44,581 bases of DNA from an uncultured Alphaproteobacteria bacterium (GTDB taxonomy: Bacteria > Pseudomonadota > Alphaproteobacteria > Geminicoccales > Geminicoccaceae), in contig CALKJU010000025.1 of NCBI GenBank assembly GCA_937995535.1, positions 1 to 44,581 on the forward strand, given 5' to 3'. The notes under the pieces are model-generated. The model was not told the origin of the DNA and made no database searches. It saw nothing but the letters and a program-made list of their open reading frames with translations. Within the stretch, counting starts at the first letter, position 1, and each line of letters opens with the position of its first letter. The translations under genes were made by a program, and so were the position numbers. Of the stretch, positions 11,675 to 20,170 are shown in pieces.

Positions 11675-13300
11675 TCAGCCGGCCGCGTAGCCCATTCCCG
11701 AGCGGCGCCGCGCATCCCTGAGGATCTCGCGCGCCGCATTGTAGCCGGGAATGCCCGACACCCCGCCGCCCGGGTGGGTCGAGGCGCCGCACAGATAGAG
11801 GCCCCGGATCGGCGTGCGGTAGTCGGCCCAGTGCGGCACCGGGCGCTGGAAGAAGAGCTGGTCCAGCGCCAGCTCGCCCTGGAAGATGTGCCCCTGCGGC
11901 AGGCCGACGATGCGCTCGATGTCCTCCGGCAGGAGGAGCTGCGCCGCGATCACGTCGCTGGAGAATCCCGGCGCGAAGCGGTCGACGGTGTCGAGCACGG
12001 TCTTCTGGAACCGCTCGCGCTCGTCCTGCCAGTCGCCGTTCTTGAGCCTGTAGGGCGCATGCCCGCCGAACAGGTTGACGACGTGCTTGCCCGCCGGCGC
12101 CAGCGTCGGGTCGACGATCGTCGGCACCACCGGGGTGACGAACGGTGCCGCCGAGTACCAGCCATGCTTGGCGTCGTCGTACGCGCGCTCGAGGTAGTCG
12201 ATATCCGGCGCGATGTGCACGTAGGTCGGATAGGCCCAGTCGCCGAGCGCCCCGTCGCCGACGGCCTTCGCCAGGCAGCGGTACTGCGGCGGCCGCTCGA
12301 CCGCGAGGTTCATCTTGAAGGCGGTCGAGAAGGTGCGGAAGTTGCGGACGTCGCGCACGACCTCCGCCGGCAGGTGCCGCTCGCCCACGAGATCGAGGAA
12401 CAGCGCCTTGGCACTGGCATTCGAGACCACGACCGGCGCCCGATAGTCGCGTCCGTCGGCCGTCACCACGCCCCTGGCGCGCCCGCCGACCACCGTCACC
12501 TCGCGGATCGGGCTGTCGGTGAGGATCTCGGCTCCATTCTCGCGCGCCGCGGCGGCCAGCGCCTGGGTGATCGCCCCCATCCCGCCCTTGATGAACCCCC
12601 AGCCGCCGGCGCCGGCGTTCTCGCCCATGATGTGGTGCATGATGACGTAGGCCGAGCCCGGGGTCCTGGGGCCGGCGAAGGTGCCGATCGAGGCGTAGTA
12701 GGCGAGCACCGCCTTGATCCGCTCGTCCTGGAACCACTCGGAGAGGAAATCGTAGGCGCTCATCGTCAGCAGATCGGCGACGGCGAACAGCTTGCGGCCG
12801 TGGCGGCGGTGGCGCAGCGCGAAGCCCACCGCCTGGCGGACGGTCCGCCAGTCGCGCTTGGTCGGGTCGAACGGCGTCTCCCAGAGCAGCCTGCGGAAGA
12901 TGTTCGCCGTCTCGTTCAGGTGACGGTCGAACTCCGGGTAGATCGCGGCGTCCGCCGCGTTGAACCGCGCGAAGCTCGCCTGCGTGCGCTCGACCTTGTC
13001 GGAGAACAGGATGTAGTCGCCGTCGTCGAGCGGCGAGAGCATGTCGCTGCAGGGCAGCACCTCGAGCCCGTGCCGCCGCAGTCCGAGGTCCTGCTGGATG
13101 CGCGGATGCAGGATGCTCATCAGATAGGAGAAGATCGAGGCGCGGAAGCCCGGCGCGATCTCCTCGGTGACGGCCGCACCGCCGACCACCGGCCGCCGCT
13201 CGAGCACCAGCGGCTTCAGCCCGTACCGGGCGAGGTAGGCCGCACAGACGAGCCCGTTGTGCCCCGCCCCGATGATGATCGCGTCGTACCGCTGCGCCAC
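11675..13300 (-). CDS. PYROXD2/CrtI-type FAD-dependent oxidoreductase
   Basis: The product has 541 aa. The N-terminal FAD fold is YDAIIIGAGHNGLVCAAYLAR, with VLERRPVVGGAAVTEEI. Further hallmarks are WGFIKGGMGAITQALA, VVVSNASAKALFLDL and a C-terminal GLYLCGASTHPGGGVSGIPGYNAAREIL. This is the phytoene-desaturase-like group containing human PYROXD2; no carotenoid gene is nearby, so carotenoid synthesis is unlikely. The GTG start has GGAGGAGG seven bases upstream. It is the last gene of the minus-strand run that begins at 17924, 33 bases after map. The substrate is unknown, and the amidase and exporter context suggests small-molecule catabolism. Confidence 0.88.
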   Translation of the reverse strand: MAQRYDAIIIGAGHNGLVCAAYLARYGLKPLVLERRPVVGGAAVTEEIAPGFRASIFSYLMSILHPRIQQDLGLRRHGLEVLPCSDMLSPLDDGDYILFSDKVERTQASFARFNAADAAIYPEFDRHLNETANIFRRLLWETPFDPTKRDWRTVRQAVGFALRHRRHGRKLFAVADLLTMSAYDFLSEWFQDERIKAVLAYYASIGTFAGPRTPGSAYVIMHHIMGENAGAGGWGFIKGGMGAITQALAAAARENGAEILTDSPIREVTVVGGRARGVVTADGRDYRAPVVVSNASAKALFLDLVGERHLPAEVVRDVRNFRTFSTAFKMNLAVERPPQYRCLAKAVGDGALGDWAYPTYVHIAPDIDYLERAYDDAKHGWYSAAPFVTPVVPTIVDPTLAPAGKHVVNLFGGHAPYRLKNGDWQDERERFQKTVLDTVDRFAPGFSSDVIAAQLLLPEDIERIVGLPQGHIFQGELALDQLFFQRPVPHWADYRTPIRGLYLCGASTHPGGGVSGIPGYNAAREILRDARRRSGMGYAAG

Positions 13301-13333
13301 GGGCGGGCCTCCTCCTGGCCGAGCGCCTGCGCG

Positions 13334-14203
13334 CTACGCCCCCTCGTAGGGCGGGCGGTGCCAGCCTTTCGGTGACAGGGTGAACACCTCGACGCCGTCC
13401 TCGGTGACGCCGACGGTGTGCTCGAACTGGGCGGAGGGCTCGCGGTCGCGGGTGACCGTGGTCCAGCCGTCTTTCAGGATCTTCACCTCGGCCCGACCGG
13501 CGTTGATCATCGGCTCGATGGTGAACAGCATGCCCGGGCGCAGCACCAGCCCCTCGCCCGGCTTGCCGAAATGGCGCACCTCGGGCGCCTCGTGGAAGGT
13601 CCGCCCGATGCCGTGGCCGACGAAGTCGCGCACCACCGAGAACCGCGCCGCCTCGGCGACGCGCTGGATGGCGTGGCCGACGTCGCCCAGCGTGGCCCCG
13701 GGCCGGACCGCGCGGATTCCGGCCCACAGCGCCTCGAAGGTGACGTCGACCAGCCGCTGCCGCTTGACGCTGGTCCGCCCGCCGACGACGAACATGCGGC
13801 TGGTGTCGCCGTACCAGCCGTCGAGGATCACGGTGACGTCGATGTTGGCGATGTCCTCGGCCTCGAGCCACTTGTCGTCGCTCGGGATGCCGTGGTTGAC
13901 GACGTGGTTGACCGAGATGCAGCAGCTCTTGGTGTAGCCCTTGTAGCCGAGGGTGGCGGGCACCCCGCCATGGTCGCGCATGAAGCGCTCGATGACGCGG
14001 TCGAGCTCGCCGGTGCTGACCCCGGGGCGGACCAGGGGCGTGACGTGATCGAGCGTCGCGGCCGCGAGCTGCCCGGCGCGGCGCATCGCGGCGAACGCCT
14101 CCGGGCCGTGGATCGGGACGACGCGCGTGCCGCTGTCGCGCCCGCCAGCGCGCCCGCCCGAGGCCGACGCCACGGCCGCACGCCGGGCGCTCAATCCGCT
14201 CAT
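13334..14203 (-). CDS. map: Type I methionine aminopeptidase, probable paralogue
   Basis: Removes N-terminal methionine from proteins. The product has 289 aa, with an Ala/Arg-rich extension of about 28 residues before VVPIHGPEAFAAMRRAG. All metal ligands are visible: Asp in IDVTVILDG, Asp in YGDTSRMF, His in GHGIGRTFHEAP, Glu in FTIEPMI and Glu in QFEHTVGV. Substrate-pocket oddity: the segment equivalent to E. coli SINDVVCHGIP reads SVNHVVNHGIP, so the pocket Cys59 is Asn, while the conserved His is kept. Its ATG overlaps the stop of the ABM-dehydrogenase gene (ATGA). Position inside a catabolic-looking operon suggests a second copy rather than the housekeeping enzyme, which would lie outside this window. 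Confidence 0.9.
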   Translation of the reverse strand: MSGLSARRAAVASASGGRAGGRDSGTRVVPIHGPEAFAAMRRAGQLAAATLDHVTPLVRPGVSTGELDRVIERFMRDHGGVPATLGYKGYTKSCCISVNHVVNHGIPSDDKWLEAEDIANIDVTVILDGWYGDTSRMFVVGGRTSVKRQRLVDVTFEALWAGIRAVRPGATLGDVGHAIQRVAEAARFSVVRDFVGHGIGRTFHEAPEVRHFGKPGEGLVLRPGMLFTIEPMINAGRAEVKILKDGWTTVTRDREPSAQFEHTVGVTEDGVEVFTLSPKGWHRPPYEGA

Positions 14204-15489
14204 CCTGCGCTCAACGCCTCCGGATTCAGGACGTAACCGCCCTCGGGCAGCCCGCCGCGGGCGATGGTCAAAATGCTCTCCACGCAGCGCGCCGCCATGG
14301 CCTCGACGGCGGCCTTGCTGGTTCCCGCGACGTGGGGTGTGAGGACCACGTTCTCAAGCTCGGTCAGCGGCGAGTCGCGCAACGGCTCGGTCGCGAACAC
14401 GTCGAGCCCGGCAGCAGCGAGCCGCCCGCTGCGCAGCGCCTCGACCAGCGCCTCCTCGTCGATCAGACCACCGCGGCTGGTGTTGACCAGGACCGCCGTC
14501 GGCTTCATCAGCGCGAGCCGCTGGCGGTCGATCAGCCGCCGTGTGGCCGCCGTCAGCGGCGCGTGCAGCGAGACGAAGTCGCTCTGCTCGAGCAGGTCGT
14601 CGAGCGCCACCAGACGGCAGCCGAGATGCGCCACGGTGTCACCGTCCATGGCCGGGTCGTGGGCCAGCACCTCCATCCCGAAGCCCTTGCAGCGCCGGGC
14701 GAGCGCGCGGCCGATCCGGCCGAAGCCGACGAGGCCCACCGTGGCGCCGTAGAGGCTGCCGTGGAGCTGCGTGCCCCAGCGGCCGGCGCGGACCCGTCGA
14801 TCGTAGGCGACGATGCGCAGCGCCGCTGCCGCCATGAGCGCGAAGGCGTGGTCGGCCACGGCGTCGTGATTGGTGCCGAACGCCATCGCCACCGCGACGT
14901 GGTGGCGCGTCGCCGCGGCGACGTCGACCTGGTCCCAGCCGACGCCGAGGCGGGCCACCACCCGCAGCTCGGGCGCCGCCGCGAAGACCCGCTCGGTGTA
15001 GGGCTCGCTGCTGGCGATCGTGGCGAAGTGGCCGGGCAGGGCGGCGATCAGCTCGTCCTCCGTCAGTACCCGGCCCTGCTCGTTGAAGGTCACGCCGAAG
15101 CCGGCCTCGCGCAGCGGGTCGAGCAGCTCCGGCAGGTGGCGCAGATAGGGGACGGCGACCAGCACCCGTCGCGCCAGCGCCTCCGAGCCGTCGGCCACCC
15201 GGCGCAGCTCGCGGAGCTGCCGGCCCTCGACCAGCGCCCGGGTCTGCTCGCGGAACCAGGCGAGGTGCGCCGAGGCCTTGTGCGCTTCGAACGCCTCCGG
15301 ACTGTCATAGACCTCGTAGAACAGCACGGCGTCCGGATCGCCCTCCGGCAGGGTCACGTCGAACTGCCGGCAGGCCGGCTCGAGACGGCGGCAATTGTCG
15401 GCGTGCTGACGGGCGAGCTTGAGGAAGGCGTCACGTTGCCCGGGTCGGATACGGACCTCGGCGATGACGACGAAACGATCTCGGCTCAT
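14200..15489 (-). CDS. Fusion: N-terminal ABM domain plus D-2-hydroxyacid dehydrogenase
   Basis: The product has 429 aa. Residues 4-97 form an antibiotic-biosynthesis-monooxygenase-like ferredoxin-fold domain: VVIAEVRIRPGQRDAFLKLA, QFDVTLPEGDPDAVLFYEVY, SPEAFEAHKASAHLAWF. Residues 108-429 are a PGDH/2-hydroxyacid dehydrogenase. It has the NAD motif VGLVGFGRIGRALARR, catalytic Arg in VNTSRGGLIDEEAL, Glu in DVFATEPL and His in LTPHVAGTS. No stop or convincing internal start separates the halves. ABM proteins normally stand alone, acting as small monooxygenases or dimeric binding proteins. The gene is 34 bases downstream of the DMT exporter and overlaps map. The substrate is unknown; a hydroxy or oxo acid released by the amidase pathway is a guess. 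Confidence 0.88.
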   Translation of the reverse strand: MSRDRFVVIAEVRIRPGQRDAFLKLARQHADNCRRLEPACRQFDVTLPEGDPDAVLFYEVYDSPEAFEAHKASAHLAWFREQTRALVEGRQLRELRRVADGSEALARRVLVAVPYLRHLPELLDPLREAGFGVTFNEQGRVLTEDELIAALPGHFATIASSEPYTERVFAAAPELRVVARLGVGWDQVDVAAATRHHVAVAMAFGTNHDAVADHAFALMAAAALRIVAYDRRVRAGRWGTQLHGSLYGATVGLVGFGRIGRALARRCKGFGMEVLAHDPAMDGDTVAHLGCRLVALDDLLEQSDFVSLHAPLTAATRRLIDRQRLALMKPTAVLVNTSRGGLIDEEALVEALRSGRLAAAGLDVFATEPLRDSPLTELENVVLTPHVAGTSKAAVEAMAARCVESILTIARGGLPEGGYVLNPEALSAG

Positions 15490-15523
15490 CTCAATTCCCG
15501 CGTGCGCGCCGCAACAAACCGGA

Positions 15524-16402
15524 TCAGCCAGCCGCCCGCAAGCGCTGTTCGCGCCACACCGTGTAGAGCCCGGCAGCGACGACGAGGCCGCCGCCGAGCA
15601 CCGTGGCGAGGTCCGGCACGTCGCCGAACAGCAGCCAGCCGACCAGCACCGCCCAGAGCAGGAGCGAGTAGGTGAAGGGCTGGATGACCACCGCCGGGGC
15701 GAGGTTCAAGGCACGGATCAACAGCAGGTGGCCGGCGGCGCCGAACCCGGCGAGCAGGAGGAACAGCGGCCAGTGCGCCGCGTCGGGCGTGATCCAGACG
15801 AACGGCGCCAGCGGCGTCAGCAGGGCCGCGCTGACCGTGATCTGGAACAGGAAGCTCGTCTCGGCGCGGTCGACCCGGCCGACGATCCGTGTCAGCACCT
15901 GATAGAGCCCGTAGAGCAGCGTGCAGACCAGGGCGAGGAGCGCGCCCGGCTGGAGCATGCCGAGCCCCGGCCGGACGATGAGCAGCACACCCAGGAAGCC
16001 GACCGCCACGGCGAGCCAGCGGCGCGGTCCGACCCGCTCGCCGAGCAGCGGGACGGAGAGGGCGGTGACCACGAGCGGGGTGGCGGCCAGGATGGCGTGC
16101 GCGTCGGCCAGCGGCATGACCCGGAAGGTGAGCAGTACCAGCGCCATCTCGACGGTCAGGAGGAGCGTCCGGACGAGCTGGAAGCCGGGTCGGACGGTGC
16201 GCACCACGGCGCGCAGGCCGTACGGCCAGACGATCAGCACCGCCAGCGGCACCGAGAAGACCATCCGCAGCATCAAGATCTGCACCGGCGAGTAGCTCTG
16301 GGCGAGAACCTTGCCGGCCCCGTCCATGATCCCGAACAGACCCATGGCGAGCAGCACGGCGAGGATGCCGCGCAGCTCCGCCGGCAGCGCGGCGAGGCTC
16401 AA
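15524..16402 (-). CDS. EamA-type DMT superfamily transporter
   Basis: The product has 292 aa and about ten hydrophobic segments in two EamA repeats: LRGILAVLLAMGLFGIMDGAGK starts the first, LLALVCTLLYGLYQVLTR the second. Conserved features are LMLRMVFSVPLAVL and LADAHAILAATPLVVTALSVPLLGERVG, characteristic of the drug/metabolite transporter family, with mostly metabolite efflux roles. The TTG start at 16402 overlaps the amidase TGA as TTGA and gives the normal family length; the first ATG lies inside the first membrane helix. It lies in an operon with the upstream amidase and the downstream fusion dehydrogenase. Confidence 0.88.
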   Translation of the reverse strand: MSLAALPAELRGILAVLLAMGLFGIMDGAGKVLAQSYSPVQILMLRMVFSVPLAVLIVWPYGLRAVVRTVRPGFQLVRTLLLTVEMALVLLTFRVMPLADAHAILAATPLVVTALSVPLLGERVGPRRWLAVAVGFLGVLLIVRPGLGMLQPGALLALVCTLLYGLYQVLTRIVGRVDRAETSFLFQITVSAALLTPLAPFVWITPDAAHWPLFLLLAGFGAAGHLLLIRALNLAPAVVIQPFTYSLLLWAVLVGWLLFGDVPDLATVLGGGLVVAAGLYTVWREQRLRAAG

Positions 16403-17814
16403 GCCGGCGGCGGGGCGCGGCGCGGGAAGCCCGTCTCCTGCTGATAGGCCCAGCCCAGGCGGAGCAGCGTCGCCTCGTCGAACGGGCGGCCGACGAGCTG
16501 CATCGCGTTGGGCAGACCGTCGGGCGTGAAGCCGATCGGCAGGGCCAGGGCCGGCAGCCCCAGATAGTTGATCGGTCCCATGAACCAGCCGAGCCGGTTG
16601 ATGAACTCCACCCAGTCGTCGCGGGCGCCGATGTCGCTCTCGGCGATCCGCGGCACCGGCCCCGGCAGGACCGGCAGGTAGAGCGCATCGGCCGCGGCCA
16701 GCGTCGCGTCGACGAAACTCTCGGCCGCGGGGCCGCGGCGGCGCAGCGCCTCGAGATAGTCGACCGCGGCGATCGTCAGACCGGGCTCCATGCGCGCGAG
16801 CGTGGTCGGCGCGTACTCGTCCCGGCGCGTGGTCAGCCAGTGGCGGTGGATCGCCGCCGCCTCGGCCATCATCACCTGACGCCGCCAGAGATTCATCAGC
16901 TCGAACGATGGCAGATCGATCGGGACGAGCCGGGCACCCATCGCGCGCAGCACCTCGAGCCCGGCGTCGAGCAGCCCCTGCACGGCGTCGTCGATCGGCA
17001 CCTCGTGGCGGCGCGGGACGGCCACGCGCAAGCCCTGGACCGACTGCCGGAGATCTGCGGTGTAGGCCGGGACCTCGCGCAGGCTGGTCGTCGGATCGTC
17101 GGCGTCGCGCCCGGCGATGACCTCGAGGAACAGCGCCGCATCCTCGACGGTCCGGGTCAGCGGCCCGACATGGTCGAGCGAGGGCGACAGCGGCATCGCC
17201 CCGTAGCGGCTGACCCGGCCATAGGTCGGCTTCAGCCCGACGAGGTTGGTGCACCCGGCCGGGAAACGGATCGAGCCGCCGGTGTCCGAGCCGAGCGAGG
17301 CGTAGTTGAGCCGCGCCGCCACGCTCGCCACCGGCCCGCTGGAGGAGCCGCCGGTGATGTGCTCCAGCGACCAGGGATTGCGCGGGGTCCCGGTGATCGC
17401 ATTGTGCCCGGTCAGCCCCAGCGCCCACTCGACCATGTTGAGGCGCCCGACGTCGATCGCCCCGGCGCGATCGAGGCGGGCCAGCACGGTGGCGGTGGTG
17501 TCGGCGACCCAGCCCCGGCGGACCCGCGTCCCGCAGGCGGAGACCCGCCCGGCGCGGTAGAACATGTCCTTGTGCGCCAAGGGCACGCCGTGCAGCGGCC
17601 CGCGCAGGTGGCGCCGCGCCAGCTCGGCGTCGCAGACCCGTGCCGTCTCCAGCGCCCGCTCGGCGTCGAGCCCGGCCACGGCGAGATAGGTCGGCCCCTT
17701 CTCCTCCAGTGCACGCAGGATCGCCTGGGTGACCTCCAGCGAGGACAGTTCGCGGCTGCGGATCGCCGCGGCGATCTCCGTCAGGCTGCGGTCGCGCAGC
17801 GCCCAGTCGCTCAC
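16399..17814 (-). CDS. Amidase signature family hydrolase
   Basis: Hydrolyses an amide or related C-N bond. The product has 471 aa from the GTG at 17814. The Ser-cisSer-Lys triad is visible: Lys82 in PLAHKDMFY, Ser157 in the GGSSSG loop and Ser181 in GSDTGGSIRFPAG. The pattern is close to AtzF/GatA-like amidases, but there is no GatB or GatC nearby, so a catabolic amidase is preferred. The start is set by overlap with the upstream 37-aa frame (GTGA) and by the normal N-terminus WALRDRSLTEIAAAIRS; an upstream ATG would add a low-complexity stretch. Its stop overlaps the DMT gene. The substrate is unknown. Confidence 0.9.
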   Translation of the reverse strand: MSDWALRDRSLTEIAAAIRSRELSSLEVTQAILRALEEKGPTYLAVAGLDAERALETARVCDAELARRHLRGPLHGVPLAHKDMFYRAGRVSACGTRVRRGWVADTTATVLARLDRAGAIDVGRLNMVEWALGLTGHNAITGTPRNPWSLEHITGGSSSGPVASVAARLNYASLGSDTGGSIRFPAGCTNLVGLKPTYGRVSRYGAMPLSPSLDHVGPLTRTVEDAALFLEVIAGRDADDPTTSLREVPAYTADLRQSVQGLRVAVPRRHEVPIDDAVQGLLDAGLEVLRAMGARLVPIDLPSFELMNLWRRQVMMAEAAAIHRHWLTTRRDEYAPTTLARMEPGLTIAAVDYLEALRRRGPAAESFVDATLAAADALYLPVLPGPVPRIAESDIGARDDWVEFINRLGWFMGPINYLGLPALALPIGFTPDGLPNAMQLVGRPFDEATLLRLGWAYQQETGFPRRAPPPA

Positions 17815-17924
17815 CGCGACGGTTCCGGCGCGAGGCGCTCGAGCGTGACGAGGAAGCTCGCCGGCTCGACCTCCATCGGCAGTGGTGGCGGCTGCTTCGC
17901 CTGCGGCGGCCTGGTCTCGGTCAT
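17811..17924 (-). CDS. Possible 37-aa protein leading the amidase operon
   Basis: The frame reads MTETRPPQAKQPPPLPMEVE and ends PASFLVTLERLAPEPSR. GGGAG lies nine bases upstream of its ATG, and its stop overlaps the amidase GTG by four bases, the spacing of a real coupled gene. Some amidases of the AtzE group have a small partner (AtzG-like, about 60 aa) encoded just upstream with an acidic-Pro ending. This peptide is shorter and only faintly similar, so it may be a reduced version, a leader peptide for coupling, or chance. Confidence 0.4.
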   Translation of the reverse strand: MTETRPPQAKQPPPLPMEVEPASFLVTLERLAPEPSR

Positions 17925-18054
17925 GCGGTGACACTCCCGGCAGGCCCAGGGGCTTAGCCGTGGTGGCCGCGCCTCGGCAAGCGTCCGTCCGGCGGGATTG
18001 CCATACGCTGCCGCCGGGGGTTCATTGTCGCGCGGATCCGGGAGGCCCACCACC

Positions 18055-18855
18055 ATGCTGCTCAGCCCCACACAGCTCCGCGAGTTCGACGAGCTCGGCT
18101 ATCTGTTCCTGCCCGGCTGCTTCGACGAAGCCGAGGCGGCGCTGCTGCGCGACGAGGCGGAGGCGATCTACCACAGCGAACGCGAGGAGGTCTGGCGCGA
18201 GAAGTCGGGCGCCCCGCGCACCGCCTTCGCCGCGCACACCTACAACGAGGCGTTCGCCCTGCTCGGCCGCCATCCGCGCCTGATCGGGCCGGTGCAGCAG
18301 CTCTTCGCCGAGCCCGTCTACATGCATCAGTTCAAGATCAACGCCAAGGCGCCGTTCGACGGCGAGGTGTGGCAGTGGCACCAGGACTACGGCACCTGGG
18401 CGCGCGACGACGGGATGCCCGAGCCGCGCGCCATGAACATCGCCCTGTTCCTCGACGAGGTGATGGCGATCAACGGGCCGCTGATGCTGATCCCGCGCAG
18501 CCACAGGCATGGCGTGCTGGCCGCTGGCCACGACACCGCGACCACCTCCTATCCCCTGTGGACGCTGGATAAGGAGACGGTGACCCGGCTCGCCGCCGAG
18601 GGCGGCATCGTGGCGCCCACCGGCAAGCCCGGCTCGGTGCTGATGTTCCACGGCAACCTCGTCCACGCCTCGCCGCCGAACATCACCCCCTACCCGCGCA
18701 AGATCGTCTACCTCACGCTGTGCGCCGTCTCGAACCACATCCGCACGCCGACCCGCCCGGAGTGGATCGCGCACCGCGACTTCACCCCGATCGAGCCGGT
18801 CCCTGACGACGCGCTCCGTGCCTACGCCCGCGCCCGCCCCAGGGCGGCGGCATGA
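18055..18855 (+). CDS. Phytanoyl-CoA dioxygenase (PhyH) family protein
   Basis: A predicted Fe(II)/2-oxoglutarate-dependent oxygenase of 266 aa. The iron triad is His109 and Asp111 in WQWHQDYGTW and probably His204 in HGNLVHASPPN. Arg215 in TPYPRKIVYL is the likely 2-oxoglutarate anchor. MNIALFLDEVMAINGPLMLIPRSH and TSYPLWTLDKETVTRL resemble EctD-like PhyH proteins of alphaproteobacteria, but no ectoine genes are here. The ATG at 18055 has GGGAGG at 18039-18044. Its stop overlaps the next start (ATGA), so it leads a three-gene operon with two dehydrogenases. A hydroxylate-then-oxidise route for a small molecule is the natural inference; the substrate is unknown. Confidence 0.88.
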   Translation: MLLSPTQLREFDELGYLFLPGCFDEAEAALLRDEAEAIYHSEREEVWREKSGAPRTAFAAHTYNEAFALLGRHPRLIGPVQQLFAEPVYMHQFKINAKAPFDGEVWQWHQDYGTWARDDGMPEPRAMNIALFLDEVMAINGPLMLIPRSHRHGVLAAGHDTATTSYPLWTLDKETVTRLAAEGGIVAPTGKPGSVLMFHGNLVHASPPNITPYPRKIVYLTLCAVSNHIRTPTRPEWIAHRDFTPIEPVPDDALRAYARARPRAAA

Positions 18856-20147
18856 ACCTCGCCGCCAAGCTCGCAGCGCGCCGGCGCCCGGTCCGGGTCG
18901 GGCTGATCGGCGCCGGCAAGTTCGGCTCAATGTTTCTCGCCCAGGTGCCGACGATCCCCGGCCTCGAGGTCGCGGTGATCGCCGACCTCGACCCGGAGCG
19001 GGCCAAGGCCGCCTGCCGGACGGTCGGCTGGGACGACGCCCGGATATCCCGGACCAGCTTCACCGGGCGCGGGCTCGACGCCTGCGCCGACGAGCGCGTC
19101 GAGGTGCTGATCGAGGCGACCGGCAGCCCGGCGGCCGGCATCGGCCATGCGCGCGCCGCGATCGCCGCCCGCCGGCACGTCGTCATGGTCAATGTCGAGG
19201 CCGATGTGCTCGCCGGCCCGCTGCTCGCCGCCGAGGCGCGCGCGGCCGGCGTCGTCTACTCGATGGCCTATGGCGACCAGCCGGCGCTCGTCGCCGAGCT
19301 GGTCGACTGGGCGCGGGCGAGCGGCTTCCGGGTCATGGCGGCGGGGAAGGGAACGAAATACCTGCCGAGCTTTCATCGGGTGACGCCGGACGACGTCTGG
19401 AGCCATTACGGCCTGTCTCCCGAGGAGGCCCGCCGCGCGGGCATGAACCCGCAGATGTTCAACTCCTTTCTCGACGGCACGAAGTCGGCGATCGAGATGG
19501 CGGCGATCGCCAATGCCTGCGCCCTAGAGGTGCCCGAGGACGGCCTCGCCTTCCCGCCCTGCGGCGTGGACGATCTGGCCGAGGTCCTACGCCCGGCGAC
19601 ACTGGGCGGACGGCTCGAGAAGCCGTGTCAGGTCGAGGTCGTCTCCTCGGTCGAGCGCGACGGCAGCCCCGTCGTCCGCGACCTGCGCTGGGGTGTGTAC
19701 GTCGTCCTCGAGGCGCCCAACGATTACACCGCCGCCTGCTTCAGGCAGTACGGCCTGCGCACCGACGCCAGCGGCCGCTACGCCGCGATGTACAAGCCCT
19801 TCCACCTGATCGGCCTGGAGCTGTCGATCTCGGTCTTGAGCGCGGCGCTGCGCGGCGAACCGACCGGCGCCGCGCAGGCGTGGCGCGGCGACGCCGTGGC
19901 GGTCGCCAAGCGCCCGTTGCGCGCCGGCGACCTGCTCGACGGCGAAGGCGGCTACACCGTCTGGGGCAAACTCGTTCCGGCGGCCCGCTCGCGCGCGCTC
20001 GGTGCCCTGCCGATCGGGCTCGCCCACCGGCTCGCGCTGGTCCGCGACGTCGCTCAGGGCGAGATCCTGCGCTACGCCGACGTCGCCCTCGACGAGACGG
20101 ACGCGACCCTGACCACACGCCGCGCGATGGAGCAGGCGTTCGGCTGA
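18852..20147 (+). CDS. NAD(P)-dependent oxidoreductase with C-terminal SAF domain
   Basis: The product has 431 aa. The N-terminal Rossmann fold is VRVGLIGAGKFGSMFLAQV, with the VIADLDPERA acidic end for NAD(P) binding and VLIEATGSPAAGIGHA. The middle is homoserine-dehydrogenase-like (AAGKGTKYLPSFHRVTPDDV). The C-terminus from about residue 345 (KRPLRAGDLLDGEGGYTVWG to ALVRDVAQGEILRYADVAL) is an SAF domain. Such proteins are often labelled homoserine dehydrogenase-like or FlgA-like. Overlap with the PhyH gene (ATGA) and 23 bases to the zinc dehydrogenase show one operon. The substrate is unknown. Confidence 0.85.
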   Translation: MNLAAKLAARRRPVRVGLIGAGKFGSMFLAQVPTIPGLEVAVIADLDPERAKAACRTVGWDDARISRTSFTGRGLDACADERVEVLIEATGSPAAGIGHARAAIAARRHVVMVNVEADVLAGPLLAAEARAAGVVYSMAYGDQPALVAELVDWARASGFRVMAAGKGTKYLPSFHRVTPDDVWSHYGLSPEEARRAGMNPQMFNSFLDGTKSAIEMAAIANACALEVPEDGLAFPPCGVDDLAEVLRPATLGGRLEKPCQVEVVSSVERDGSPVVRDLRWGVYVVLEAPNDYTAACFRQYGLRTDASGRYAAMYKPFHLIGLELSISVLSAALRGEPTGAAQAWRGDAVAVAKRPLRAGDLLDGEGGYTVWGKLVPAARSRALGALPIGLAHRLALVRDVAQGEILRYADVALDETDATLTTRRAMEQAFG

Positions 20148-20170
20148 TCGACCGAGGGGGAGGCCCGACG

